DNA from: Actinomycetota bacterium | GTDB taxonomy: Bacteria; Actinomycetota; AC-67 | Assembly (NCBI GenBank): GCA_041658565.1 | Contig: JBAZZY010000014.1 | Span: 1 to 64,000 of the forward strand | Direction of reading: 5' to 3' | DNA: 64,000 nucleotides | Shown: positions 33,183 through 42,230 of the stretch, piece by piece | Layout: every line of letters begins with the position of its first letter | Numbering within the stretch: the first letter of the stretch is position 1 | Position numbers and translations under genes: made by a program | The notes under the pieces: model-generated | Told to the model about the DNA's origin: nothing | Seen by the model: the letters and a program-made list of their open reading frames with translations, nothing else | Databases searched by the model: none

Positions 33183-34184
33183 TCACGCAAGCGTGACGCC
33201 CACAACTTCACGGTCGTCCTCGACCCGAACTCCGCGGCCGACAATGCTGTCGCGCACGACCGCACGCTCGCCGATTTCCGCTTCTTCGTGGATCACCGAG
33301 CGCTCGATGCGCGCGCCGGCTCCGACCAGCGCTCCCGCCCCAAGGCACACCATCGGTCCGATAACGGCCCCCGGCCGCACCGGCGCGTGGTCCAGCAAAC
33401 AGGGAGCCTCGATTGTTGTGCCGTCCGCAAAGGACTGCGACTCCGCAATGATCCTGCCGCCGACCTCCACATTGGACCGGCCTGAAAGGATGTCGAAGTG
33501 CGCCTGCAAGTACCGCTGCGGCGTCCCGATATCGATCCAGTACGAATCCGACTGGAACCCATACATCGGCTCTCCGCGCTCCAGTAGCGATGGGAACACC
33601 TGATACTCAAAGGACCACTCGGTGTCGGGCGGGATGTCCGCCAGCACGCGAGGCTCAAGAACATAGGTCCCGGCGTTGATCCATCCGCCGAGCGCAGCGA
33701 TCTCCGGCGGCGGCTTCTCAACGAAGCGCTCGATCCGCCCCTGGGCGTCCAGTGGAACCAGTCCGTAGGCGCCGGCGTCGGCAACATGTGTCAGCGCGAT
33801 CGACAGCGCCGAACCGCGCGCGCGATGGAACTCGACCATCGCCGAAACGTCGAGGTCGGTCAGCACGTCGCCGTTGAAGACGATCGCAGTGTCGTCGAGA
33901 TCCTCCAGGCGGCTGCGCACCGCCCCCGCCGTTCCCAGCGGATGATCCTCAGTCGAGATCTCCACCTTGACCCCGATCTCGGCCGCGCGCGGGATGAACG
34001 TCTCGAACTCGGCGGCAAGGTACCCGGTCAACAAGACCGCCTCGGAGACACCATGGCGTGCGAGAAGTCGCACCTGGTGCTCAAGAAACGGACGATTCGC
34101 GATCGGCATCAGCGACTTCGGAACGTGATCGGTGAGCGGACGCAGCCGCGTGCCGAAACCCCCCGCAATAATGAGCGCTTTCAT
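33183..34184 (-). CDS. Sugar-phosphate nucleotidyltransferase with left-handed beta-helix
   Basis: A 333-residue NDP-sugar pyrophosphorylase, mannose-1-phosphate guanylyltransferase type. MKALIIAGGFGTRLRPLTDH and VPKSLMPIANRPFLEHQVRL are the nucleotide-binding signature; IVFNGDVLTDLD and FVEKPPPE bind the sugar phosphate and metal; YWIDIGTPQRYLQAH is conserved. The C-terminus is a hexapeptide-repeat beta-helix. Possible products are GDP-mannose or GDP-heptose (HddC role). The ATG at 34184 overlaps the RmlD-like stop (ATGA); the longer frame is noise. Confidence 0.9.
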   Translation of the reverse strand: MKALIIAGGFGTRLRPLTDHVPKSLMPIANRPFLEHQVRLLARHGVSEAVLLTGYLAAEFETFIPRAAEIGVKVEISTEDHPLGTAGAVRSRLEDLDDTAIVFNGDVLTDLDVSAMVEFHRARGSALSIALTHVADAGAYGLVPLDAQGRIERFVEKPPPEIAALGGWINAGTYVLEPRVLADIPPDTEWSFEYQVFPSLLERGEPMYGFQSDSYWIDIGTPQRYLQAHFDILSGRSNVEVGGRIIAESQSFADGTTIEAPCLLDHAPVRPGAVIGPMVCLGAGALVGAGARIERSVIHEEAEIGERAVVRDSIVGRGVRVEDDREVVGVTLA

Positions 34185-35041
34185 CGAGTCGCAAGGATAT
34201 CCGGCAATGCGACCGAAAGGGCGCGCATCCAGACGGGAAGCGGTTCGAATCCGGCCGCAGCCCACGCGCGCCCTTCCAGGGGCGCGTTCTTCGGGCGCGC
34301 GGCCGGACGCGGCGAGGCCTCGGCCGTCGAACATGCCCTCACGAGCGCCGGGTCTTTTCCGGCGCCCCGCAGAACCGCCCGCGCGAAATCGGCGCGAGAC
34401 ACCGCGCCGCGACTCGCGACGTGGAAGATGCCCGGCGTTGCGCGCTCGACGAGGGACACCAGCGCGCGCGCAAGGTCGCCCGTCCACGTCGGCGACCCGA
34501 TCTGGTCATCCACAACATCCAAAGTGCCGCGTGACGCTGCCCGAAGGATTGCCGTCACGAAGTTCCCCGCAGGCTCCCCGTTGGCCACGCGCGCGCCGTA
34601 CAGCCACGCCGTCCGCGCGATCGCCACGCGCGCGCCGACATCCAGAGCCGCGCGTTCAGCGTCGAGTTTGGTTTGCCCGTACACCTGCAGCGGGTTGGGA
34701 ACGTCGTCCTCGACGTACGCGCGGCCGAGCATCCCATCGAAAACGTAGTCGGTGCTCACTACGACGACAAACGCATCGCGCGCGGCCGCCGCGACATTGC
34801 GGGTGCCCTCGACGTTGACCAGGCGCGCGCGCTCGGGATCACGCTCGCATCCGTCCACGTCCGTCCAGGCCGCACCGTGGATTACCGCGTCCGGCCGGAA
34901 CGAATCGACCAGCGCGCGCGCGGCGGCGGCGTCGGTAACGTCCAGAATCGCCCGATCGGCAAGCAAGGTCTCGTGGCCGCCGAACGCCAGCGCCAGATCA
35001 TGCCCCAGCTGACCTCCGGCGCCCGTCACCAGGATTCGCAC
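34181..35041 (-). CDS. rfbD: dTDP-4-dehydrorhamnose reductase-like SDR (RmlD)
   Basis: A 286-residue RmlD-family reductase. VRILVTGAGGQLGHDLALAF binds NADPH; HGAAWTDVDGCERDPERARL, VVVSTDYVFDG and catalytic YGQTKLDAERAA are intact, with RTAWLYGA and DQIGSPTWTGDLARAL. RmlD makes dTDP-L-rhamnose, but no rmlA, rmlB or rmlC is in the window, so the substrate may instead be the GMD-like product. GTG at 35041 is preceded by GAGAGGATCG. Confidence 0.9.
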   Translation of the reverse strand: MRILVTGAGGQLGHDLALAFGGHETLLADRAILDVTDAAAARALVDSFRPDAVIHGAAWTDVDGCERDPERARLVNVEGTRNVAAAARDAFVVVVSTDYVFDGMLGRAYVEDDVPNPLQVYGQTKLDAERAALDVGARVAIARTAWLYGARVANGEPAGNFVTAILRAASRGTLDVVDDQIGSPTWTGDLARALVSLVERATPGIFHVASRGAVSRADFARAVLRGAGKDPALVRACSTAEASPRPAARPKNAPLEGRAWAAAGFEPLPVWMRALSVALPDILATR

Positions 35042-35111
35042 GTCCGATCCTCTCCCTCCGCCGACGGCACGCGGCGCAATCGTACTGAGAATCCAGGGCT
35101 GGACGTGACCT

Positions 35112-35127
35112 TCGGGCGCGCGCCCGA
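35112..35127. repeat. 16-bp palindrome TCGGGCGCGCGCCCGA
   Basis: A perfect palindrome in the gap behind the ferritin-VIT1 stop. The core GGGCGCGCGCCC recurs at about 12709, 22100 and 43348, and the 17-mer CGGGCGCGCGCCCGATCA is shared with 22097-22114. Possibly a terminator hairpin without T-run, possibly only local base bias. Confidence 0.45.
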
Positions 35128-35131
35128 TCAC

Positions 35132-36250
35132 TCAGGCGTTGATCGTCATGCCAATCAGTCGACCAATGCCGTAGGTGAGTCCCGCCGCAGCGAGTCCGAA
35201 GGCGAGAGAGCGCAGTCCCGAGCGCAACACGCTTCGGCCGGTGAACAACGTGATGGCCGCACCGATGCCGAAGAGCCCGGCGGCACCGCCGGCGAGGGCG
35301 ATCGCGATCGCGGACGTGCCCGACAGGAATACAAACGGGATCACCGGGATCACCGCTCCCGCCGAGAAAAGCACAAACGAGGTCCCCGCGGCCGTCCACG
35401 GTGAACCGCCCAACTCGTCGGGATCGATCCCCAGCTCCTCGCGTGCCAGAGTGTCCAGCGCCGTTGCGGGATCGGCAATTATGCGCGCCGCCAGCTCTCG
35501 CGCCTGTGCCTCGGGGAGTCCCTTCGCCTGGTAAATCAAAGCCAGTTCGTGCTCCTCCTCCTCCGGCGCCGCCTCCAGTTCCTCTGCTTCGATCTGAATC
35601 TCGCGCTCGTACAACTCGCGAGAACTCTGCACCGAAAGCCACTCCCCGAGCGCCATCGATCCGGCCCCCGCCAGAAGCCCGGCGATGCCTGCCACGAGCA
35701 CCGTCTTGTTTGCGAGATTGGCGCCGGCCACGCCCATCACGAGGCTCAGATTGGATACCAGGCCGTCGTTGGCGCCCAGCACCGCCGCGCGCAGCGCGTT
35801 GCCTCCTCCCGAGCGATGGCGCCCCTCCATGCGGGCAATCGCACTGCCCTGCACGCCTCCGTTCGCAAGTGTCCCGAGCAGACGTGCGTGGGAACGCTCC
35901 TGCTGGGACATCGTCGCCGACGCCTCCGGCTGGTCGTCGTACACCCTTTGCGCCGCAGTCTCTTGCGCCGCAAGCGAGGGGATCACGAGTTTCGGGCCGT
36001 ACCGGCGCGCGAGCCAGGCCAGAATGCGCGCGCGCCGGCGCGGGCGCGGGGCGGGAACCCTCGCCCCAGCAGCCTCAAGCCGGTCGACCCACACGCGCGC
36101 ATGGGCCTCCTCGGTCTCGGCGAGGCGCCCGAACAACTCCGCCAACTCGGCATTCTGCTCGGAGTCGGCGACGGCGCGATAAATGAACGCGCTGTCGATC
36201 TCCTCGTGGTAGTTGTCCCGATACCTTTCGAGATCCGGCTTCTCGGTCAC
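35132..36250 (-). CDS. Ferritin-like/VIT1 fusion, iron or manganese transporter (MbfA type)
   Basis: A 372-residue fusion. Residues 1 to about 140 are a ferritin-like four-helix domain with metal-ligand-type Glu/His positions (NYHEEIDSAFIYRAVADSEQ, LAETEEAHARVWVDRLE, QQERSHARLL). Residues about 150-372 are a VIT1/CCC1 metal/proton antiporter with LRAAVLGANDGLVSNLSLVM and GEWLSVQSSRELYEREIQ, then three or more C-terminal helices. This matches membrane-bound ferritin MbfA, which exports iron. The start is GTG at 36250, with AAGAGGTGA upstream. Confidence 0.9.
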   Translation of the reverse strand: MTEKPDLERYRDNYHEEIDSAFIYRAVADSEQNAELAELFGRLAETEEAHARVWVDRLEAAGARVPAPRPRRRARILAWLARRYGPKLVIPSLAAQETAAQRVYDDQPEASATMSQQERSHARLLGTLANGGVQGSAIARMEGRHRSGGGNALRAAVLGANDGLVSNLSLVMGVAGANLANKTVLVAGIAGLLAGAGSMALGEWLSVQSSRELYEREIQIEAEELEAAPEEEEHELALIYQAKGLPEAQARELAARIIADPATALDTLAREELGIDPDELGGSPWTAAGTSFVLFSAGAVIPVIPFVFLSGTSAIAIALAGGAAGLFGIGAAITLFTGRSVLRSGLRSLAFGLAAAGLTYGIGRLIGMTINA

Positions 36251-36316
36251 GACATCACCTCTTGAGCGAAACGAAACCGCACCCGCGGGTATGCCCGATA
36301 CTGAAGCCCATCCGAG

Positions 36317-37699
36317 TTACTGCCGGCAAGTTGTGTCGATAACCGACTTCTCCGGGGTCGGGCGTTTCGACGGCGGAGGCTTCGCGCCCGGCGACGGCGG
36401 CGGCTTCAGGAAGTTGGTTCCGATCGTCACCACGACATCGACCGATTGCGACGATGTCGCGATCTTCACTTGGGAACCTGGATACTGCTTGCGCACCAAC
36501 TCGGCTTTGAGTTCGTCGCCGACGACGTAAGTGATCACGGTGCGCGGCTGCACATCTGCCGTGCCCGTCGAGCGAATCCGATATCCGAGCTTGCGCAAGA
36601 CAACCGCTTGCCTGCCCGCCAGGCCGTTCTCGCCCGTGCCGTTCATGATCTTGAGGCTGACATCCGCCGGCTCAGGAACCGACTGGCTGGTCTTACCGTA
36701 CGGAGGCAGATCCGCATCGGCCTCGATCGCCTCGAACAGCGCCGATGCCTGCCGTTCGTTTGCCACGACGTAAGAGACGCCGCCGACATACTGCGGCGTA
36801 CCCGGATACATGCGGAAGTCGATGCGCTTCTGGTCGAATCCGGCGAGTTTGTTCGCGATGGCGCGCGCCAGCCCCAGGTCCACACCCGTGTCGTAGCGAA
36901 GCCCATTGCCGACGGCCCTGGACAGCGACGTGACCTTCCCCGGATTCAGCAGGAAGCTGACGCCCTTCACCTTGCCCAGAAGTACGCGGATAAAGCGCTG
37001 CTGCGTCTGAATCCGTCCCAGGTCCGCGCTCGCGTAGATATGGCGCGCACGCACAAACGACAAAGCCATATCGCCGTCCAGCTTCACGCAACCGCTTTGA
37101 TTGATCTCCAGGCCGGAGCGGCGATCGCTGACCGGTTCATCGAAATATACGGTCACGCCTCCGACGGCATTCACGATCGTGCGGAAACTGTCGAAGTTCA
37201 CCTCGACGTAGTGGTGAATGTTCGAACCGGTGAGCTGAGACACGGTCTTGATCATCAGGTTCGGGCCACCGAAGGTGTACGCGCTGTTGATCTTGCCGGT
37301 CCCCCGGCCGGGGATCTTGACCCGAAGGTCACGGGGGAAGCTGACGACGACGGCCTTCTTCCCGTCGGCATCCATATGGATGAGCATGATCGTGTCGGCG
37401 CGCTGCCCGCTGCCGCCCTTGAACTGCCGCGCATTGCGATCCCCGTCGTCCACGACGTCGCGCCGGTCGCTGCCCAGAACCAGGATGTTCATCGGGCCCT
37501 TGGGCAACGGCGGAACGACGTCGATGCCCTTGTCCTGTCCGCGCCTGATATTCTCGCGCACCTTCAGGAACGTGACGGCCTGCGTGCCGACGAATCCGAC
37601 GCTAAGCACGAGGAACACGACAAGCCCGGCTTTAAGCGCGCGCTTCGCGCCCCGCGGGCGTCGTCGTGGAACGTCAAGGTTCTTAAGGCCGTCGTACAT
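36317..37699 (-). CDS. LytR-CpsA-Psr (LCP) family protein
   Basis: A 460-residue type II membrane protein: a cytosolic basic segment, one helix (AGLVVFLVLSVGFVGTQAVT), then the extracytoplasmic LCP domain. Conserved blocks are MNILVLGSDRRD, ADTIMLIHMDADGKKAVVVS with FPRDLRV, KINSAYTFGGPN, and FVRARHIYASADLGRIQTQQ with the Arg cluster that holds the polyprenyl pyrophosphate. A C-terminal LytR_C domain (VSLKIMNGTGENGLAGRQAV) follows. LCP enzymes transfer undecaprenyl-linked polymers onto peptidoglycan, which suits the polysaccharide genes nearby. Confidence 0.93.
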   Translation of the reverse strand: MYDGLKNLDVPRRRPRGAKRALKAGLVVFLVLSVGFVGTQAVTFLKVRENIRRGQDKGIDVVPPLPKGPMNILVLGSDRRDVVDDGDRNARQFKGGSGQRADTIMLIHMDADGKKAVVVSFPRDLRVKIPGRGTGKINSAYTFGGPNLMIKTVSQLTGSNIHHYVEVNFDSFRTIVNAVGGVTVYFDEPVSDRRSGLEINQSGCVKLDGDMALSFVRARHIYASADLGRIQTQQRFIRVLLGKVKGVSFLLNPGKVTSLSRAVGNGLRYDTGVDLGLARAIANKLAGFDQKRIDFRMYPGTPQYVGGVSYVVANERQASALFEAIEADADLPPYGKTSQSVPEPADVSLKIMNGTGENGLAGRQAVVLRKLGYRIRSTGTADVQPRTVITYVVGDELKAELVRKQYPGSQVKIATSSQSVDVVVTIGTNFLKPPPSPGAKPPPSKRPTPEKSVIDTTCRQ

Positions 37700-37721
37700 G
37701 TGAGTGTCCGGAGTGTATCGG

Positions 37722-38273
37722 CTAGGCCGAGCCTCCGTCGGATTCCCGTTCGCGACGCGCCAGGATCGCCTCTTTACGCGCCAGCCGGTGCTGGCGGCGA
37801 ATCTTCGCTTCATCCCTGCGGCGCTTCTCTTCATCGGTCTGCGGAGCAAGCGGCGGCACGGGTCGCGGCATGCCCTTGGCGTTGAGCGCGACGAAGACAA
37901 GGTAGGCGCTGGACACGTGGCGATGCTCGCCGGTGCGCGCGTTCTCGGCGTGCACGCGAACGCCGACCTCCATCGAGGTGCGACCGACATCATTGACCTG
38001 CGCGTACAACGTCACGACCTCGCCCAGGAAGACGGGCTCTATGAAGCTCATCTCGTCCATAGACGCGGTCACGACGCGACCTCCGCAGTGCTTGACCGCG
38101 GAGATGCCGGCCGCCGAGTCCACAAGCTTCATGATCACGCCGCCGTGCACGTTGTTCTCGAGGTTGGCGTCCCCGATCTCCATCACCTGCGACAGCACCG
38201 CGCGCGACTGCCCGGGAGTGCGAGGTTCGAGATTGGGGGCGGGAGTTCGCCCGGGCTTTGCCGGAGAGTTCAT
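37722..38273 (-). CDS. Acyl-CoA thioesterase, hotdog fold
   Basis: A 183-residue cytosolic thioesterase of the YciA/ACOT type. The active-site helix region reads NLENNVHGGVIMKLVDSAAG, with later SMDEMSFIEPVFLGEVVTLY and VGVRVHAENARTGEH. A charged Arg/Lys/Glu-rich C-terminal tail (EEKRRRDEAKIRRQHRLARK) extends past the fold. It hydrolyses acyl-CoA, substrate unknown. The mutase start-proximal neighbour suggests a link to CoA metabolism. Its start overlaps the mutase stop-proximal end by a few bases on the same strand. Confidence 0.88.
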   Translation of the reverse strand: MNSPAKPGRTPAPNLEPRTPGQSRAVLSQVMEIGDANLENNVHGGVIMKLVDSAAGISAVKHCGGRVVTASMDEMSFIEPVFLGEVVTLYAQVNDVGRTSMEVGVRVHAENARTGEHRHVSSAYLVFVALNAKGMPRPVPPLAPQTDEEKRRRDEAKIRRQHRLARKEAILARRERESDGGSA

Positions 38274-40258
38274 CGTCCTCCTCTGTGCGCGGCCGACACG
38301 AGATCGGCAAGTTCGCCCACGATACGGGTTAAGTCGAAGTCTCTCGGAGTGTAGACGCGAGCGACACCGGCCGCGCGCAGCACCTCGGCGTCGCGCTCGG
38401 GAATGATCCCGCCCACCACTACCGGCACCCGGGTCGGATCGACGCCTCGCGCGCGCATCGCGCGCAGAACCTCCGGGACCAGCAATGTGTGCCCGCCGGA
38501 GAGCACTGAAAGCCCGACCAGGTGCACATCCTCGTCCACCACTGCCTGCGCAATCGCGTCGGGTGCAAGGCGGATCCCCTGATATACGACTTCGAAACCG
38601 GCATCGCGCGCGCGCACTGCCACTTGCTCGGCGCCGTTGGAGTGTCCGTCCAGACCCGGCTTGCCGACCAGAATCCGCAGCCGCCGCACCCCGATCAGGG
38701 CGGCGACCTCCTCAACGCGCGCGCGCACCCGGCGAAGCTCCTCGAACTCCCCGGTCGCTGGAACAGCTCCCGATACCCCCGTCGGCGCTCGGAACTCCCC
38801 AAACACATCGCGCAGCGCGTCGGCCCACTCGCCGGTAGTCACCCCGGCGCGCGCCGCCTGAATCGAATACGGCACTAGGTTCTCCGCTGTGCCCGCCGCG
38901 CGCCGCAGGTCGTCGAGGGCGCGGCGCGCGCCGGACGCGTCGCGGCGCGCGCGGGACTCCTCCAGGGAGCGAACATGTTGCTCGGCCGCCTCCGCATCGG
39001 GCGTCTCGAACAGCGCACCCACTTCGAGCGGCGACGCTTCACTTTCGACAAAGGCGTTCACCCCGACGACAGGCACGTCGCCCGCCTCGATCGAGCGCCG
39101 GCGCCGCGCGAGCGACGCAACCAACTCCTGCTTCATGTAGGCAAGCGCATCAACCGATCCTCCGGCATCGAGCACGCGAGACAACTCGTCGCGCGCCGCG
39201 CTCTCCAGCTCCTCGGTCTTAGCCTCGATCACGTGCGAGCCGGCGAAGATGTCCTCGTACTCGAGCAAGTCCGTCTCGTTCACCAGAATCTGCTGCAGTC
39301 GCAATGACCACTGCTGGTCCCACGGACGAGGCAATCCAAGCGCCTCGTTCCACGCCGGCAGCTGCAACGAGCGCGCGCGCGCATCCTTCGACAACGAGAC
39401 GGCGAGCGACTCCAAGGCGATGCGATAGACGTTGTTCTCGGGCTGCAGCGCCGTCAGGCCAAGCGAGTTGACCTGCACCGCGTATCGGAACCGCCGGTAC
39501 TTCGGATCCTCGACCCCGTAGCGCGTCCGCGCGATCTCGTCCCACATGCGCGTGAACGCGCGCATCTTGCACATCTCTTCGACGAATCGGATGCCGGCAT
39601 TGCAGAAGAACGAGATCCTGCCGACGACCCGCCCGAAGTCGCTCTCGGCGATCGCTCCGGTCTCCCGCACTGCGTCAAGCACCGCGATCGCGTTCGCCAA
39701 CGTGTACGCGATCTCCTGGTGCGGCTGGGCGCCGGCTTCCTGAAGGTGATACGAGCACACGTTTATCGGATTGGCCTTGGGGATCTCCCGCGCGCAGAAC
39801 GTGACCATGTCGGTGACGAGGCGCATAGAGGGCTGCGGCGGAAAGATGTACGTCCCTCGCGACAAATACTCCTTGAGGATGTCGTTTTGAGTCGTGACCG
39901 ACAACGAAGCGCGCGGGACGCTTTGCTCGTCGGCGATGCCGGCGTAAAGAGCCAGCAGCCACATGGCCGTCGCGTTGATGGTCATCGAAGTCGTCATCCG
40001 GCCGAGGTCGATGCCGTCGAAAAGCGTGCGCATGTCGGCAATCGACGACACCGGCACGCCGACCCGCCCGACCTCCCCTTTGGCCATGCGCGCGTCGGAG
40101 TCGTACCCGCACTGCGTCGGCAAGTCGAACGCCACCGATAGTCCGGTCTGGCCCTTGGAGAGGTTCCGCTTGAACAACTCGTTCGAAGCGCGCGCCGACG
40201 TGTGCCCGGCGTAGGTCCGGATCACCCACGGCTTGTCCTTCGGGTGGTTCACGCCCAT
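38270..40258 (-). CDS. ecm: Ethylmalonyl-CoA mutase (MeaA-type, B12-dependent)
   Basis: A 662-residue adenosylcobalamin mutase, single chain. The N-terminal TIM barrel has KPWVIRTYAGHTSARASNEL and GLSVAFDLPTQCGYDSDARM; the RTYAGH signature separates ethylmalonyl-CoA mutase/MeaA from methylmalonyl-CoA mutase. The C-terminal B12 domain has VGKPGLDGHSNGAEQ, with the DxHxxG cobalt-ligand motif, and GLSVLSGGHTLLVPEVLRAM. It rearranges ethylmalonyl-CoA to methylsuccinyl-CoA in the ethylmalonyl-CoA pathway. ATG at 40258 is preceded by GAGGTG; the upstream frame is noise. Confidence 0.92.
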   Translation of the reverse strand: MGVNHPKDKPWVIRTYAGHTSARASNELFKRNLSKGQTGLSVAFDLPTQCGYDSDARMAKGEVGRVGVPVSSIADMRTLFDGIDLGRMTTSMTINATAMWLLALYAGIADEQSVPRASLSVTTQNDILKEYLSRGTYIFPPQPSMRLVTDMVTFCAREIPKANPINVCSYHLQEAGAQPHQEIAYTLANAIAVLDAVRETGAIAESDFGRVVGRISFFCNAGIRFVEEMCKMRAFTRMWDEIARTRYGVEDPKYRRFRYAVQVNSLGLTALQPENNVYRIALESLAVSLSKDARARSLQLPAWNEALGLPRPWDQQWSLRLQQILVNETDLLEYEDIFAGSHVIEAKTEELESAARDELSRVLDAGGSVDALAYMKQELVASLARRRRSIEAGDVPVVGVNAFVESEASPLEVGALFETPDAEAAEQHVRSLEESRARRDASGARRALDDLRRAAGTAENLVPYSIQAARAGVTTGEWADALRDVFGEFRAPTGVSGAVPATGEFEELRRVRARVEEVAALIGVRRLRILVGKPGLDGHSNGAEQVAVRARDAGFEVVYQGIRLAPDAIAQAVVDEDVHLVGLSVLSGGHTLLVPEVLRAMRARGVDPTRVPVVVGGIIPERDAEVLRAAGVARVYTPRDFDLTRIVGELADLVSAAHRGGR

Positions 40259-40406
40259 GCTCGACACCTCGCGGTCGAAAACGATGCCGGTTGATCGTAC
40301 CCGCGATCCCTCACTCCAGAAACGGGGTGGCCGCGGGAGGGGATCCATCCCCCAAACGCATGGATATACTCCGGCCGGCGCGCGCGGAAACGGGGAGAAG
40401 ACCTCC
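40259..40406. promoter_or_regulatory. Divergent promoter region between mutase and dehydrogenase
   Basis: A 148-nt divergent region. It holds GGGGAT-CC-ATCCCC, a 14-bp palindrome at 40339-40352, and a TATACT hexamer at 40365-40370 in position for a -10 box of the plus-strand gene; I see no good -35. Joint control of both genes by one regulator is likely but unproven. Confidence 0.4.
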
Positions 40407-42176
40407 ATGACGATCACAACGGTTGGCATCCTGGGCTGCGGCACGATGGGCTCGGGCATCGCCGAGGTGTGCGCGCGAGGCGGCTACGCCGTCGTGTTCC
40501 GCGAAGTGGACGACGAACGCGCAGCGGAGGGATTCGCACGTATCCGCCGGTCGCTGGACCGCGCAGCCCTGCGGGGCCGGATCAGCGCGGAAGACCGCGA
40601 CGCCGCACTCGCGCGCGTGCACGGAACGTCCCAATACGAAGACCTCTCGGGTTGCGACATCGTGATCGAGGCCATTCCGGAGCACCTGCACCTAAAGCAA
40701 GAAGCATTTCGCGCGCTCGACCAACTCCTTGCTCCGGAAGCGATCCTGGCGACGAGCACCTCGTCGCTTCCGGTGATCGAGATGGCGGTCTCATCGGGAC
40801 GGCCGGCGCGCACGGTGGGACTGCGCTTCTTCAACCCGGCACCCGTGATGGGGCTCGTCGAACTGGTCAAGACCGTGCTGACCGACGACGACGCGCTCGC
40901 GGAGGCGCGCGCGTTCGCGGAGTCGCTCGGCAAAACCCCGATCGTCGCACTGGATCGCGCCGGGTTTCTGGCCAACCTTCTGCTGTTCCCGTACCTGAAC
41001 AACGCGGTACGCATGCTCGAAAGCGGCTTCGCCTCGCGCGAGGACATAGATGCCGCGATGCGGCTCGGCTGCGCTCATCCCATGGGGCCGCTCGCGCTGC
41101 TTGACCTGATCGGTTTGGACTCCTCCTACGAGGTCCTCGATGCGATGTCGCGACGGTTCGGCGAAACTCAGTACACCCCGGCGCCGCTGATCAAGCAGTT
41201 TGTCACGGCGGGGTTTCTGGGCCGCAAGACCGGCCGGGGCTTTTACGAATACGAGGCGCCGGGGTCCGCGCATGTGAAAGAGACCGGTCGCCACGAACGC
41301 GAGGTTCCCGAGACGGCCGCCGCGGACATCCGCACGATCGGTATCGTCGGGTCGGGAACGATGGCCACCGGCATCGCCGAAGTTGCCGCGAAAGCGGGAT
41401 TCGAAGTCATATTGCGAGCCCGCTCCGTGGAGCGAGCCGAGGAAGCGCGCGCGGCCGTCGAAGCGTCGCTGGGCCGGGCCGTGCACCGCGGCAAGATGAC
41501 CGAAGAACAGGCACGCGAGTCCCTGGGCCGAATCAACACGACCACCGACCTGGGCTCGCTGTCCTGCGCCGACATCGTGATCGAGGCCGTCGCGGAAGTG
41601 CTCGAAGTCAAGACCGAGCTTTTCCGGCAGCTCGACGCGATCGTCCCGACCCGCGCGATCCTGGCAACCACGACCTCTTCTCTGCCGGTCATCGCGCTGG
41701 CGGCCGCGACACAGCGCCCAGAGCAGGTCGCCGGCATGCACTTCTTCAACCCCGCCCCCGTGATGCAACTGGTCGAGGTGGTAAGGACCGTGCGCACAAG
41801 CGAGGACACCGCCGACACGGCTTTCGCGCTCGCCAAGCGCTTGGGCAAGCATCCCGTCACATGCCCGGACCGGGCTGGGTTCATCGTCAACGCGTTGCTG
41901 TTCCCCTACATCAACGAAGCCGTTCGACTGGTGGAGTCCGGATACGCGCGCGCCGAGGACGTCGACACCGCGATGCGGCTGGGAGCAGCGCACCCGCTCG
42001 GACCGTTCGCTCTGGCCGACGTCATCGGTCTGGATGTCACCGAGCAGATCATCTCGACGCTGTACGCGGAATTCCGCGAGCCCTTCTACGCTCCGGCGCC
42101 GCTGCTCGGGCATCTGGTGCGCGCCGGCTACCTCGGGCGAAAAACCGGACGCGGCTTCTACACGTACGCGTCATGA
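40407..42176 (+). CDS. Tandem-fused 3-hydroxyacyl-CoA dehydrogenase
   Basis: A 589-residue protein made of two complete 3-hydroxybutyryl-CoA dehydrogenase units. Unit 1 (about 1-300): TTVGILGCGTMGSGIAEVCA, STSSLPVIEMAVSS, RFFNPAPVMGLVELVKTVLT, DRAGFLANLLLFPYLNNAVR. Unit 2 (about 312-589): RTIGIVGSGTMATGIAEVAA, TTSSLPVIALAAAT, MHFFNPAPVMQLVEVVRTVR, DRAGFIVNALLFPYINEAVR. The His of the family's H-F-F-N-P is present only in unit 2; unit 1 has R-F-F-N-P. It reduces acetoacetyl-CoA or oxidises 3-hydroxyacyl-CoA. ATG at 40407 with GGGGAGAAG upstream. Confidence 0.93.
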   Translation: MTITTVGILGCGTMGSGIAEVCARGGYAVVFREVDDERAAEGFARIRRSLDRAALRGRISAEDRDAALARVHGTSQYEDLSGCDIVIEAIPEHLHLKQEAFRALDQLLAPEAILATSTSSLPVIEMAVSSGRPARTVGLRFFNPAPVMGLVELVKTVLTDDDALAEARAFAESLGKTPIVALDRAGFLANLLLFPYLNNAVRMLESGFASREDIDAAMRLGCAHPMGPLALLDLIGLDSSYEVLDAMSRRFGETQYTPAPLIKQFVTAGFLGRKTGRGFYEYEAPGSAHVKETGRHEREVPETAAADIRTIGIVGSGTMATGIAEVAAKAGFEVILRARSVERAEEARAAVEASLGRAVHRGKMTEEQARESLGRINTTTDLGSLSCADIVIEAVAEVLEVKTELFRQLDAIVPTRAILATTTSSLPVIALAAATQRPEQVAGMHFFNPAPVMQLVEVVRTVRTSEDTADTAFALAKRLGKHPVTCPDRAGFIVNALLFPYINEAVRLVESGYARAEDVDTAMRLGAAHPLGPFALADVIGLDVTEQIISTLYAEFREPFYAPAPLLGHLVRAGYLGRKTGRGFYTYAS

Positions 42177-42230
42177 ATTACAGATTCCCGACCCAGACAT
42201 CCGCTCAACGGGATTGATTGTTGACATCGA

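Noticed and set aside
40791..42113. 440-codon minus-strand frame
   Set aside because: Antisense shadow of the tandem dehydrogenase; its apparent internal repeat only mirrors the duplication on the plus strand.
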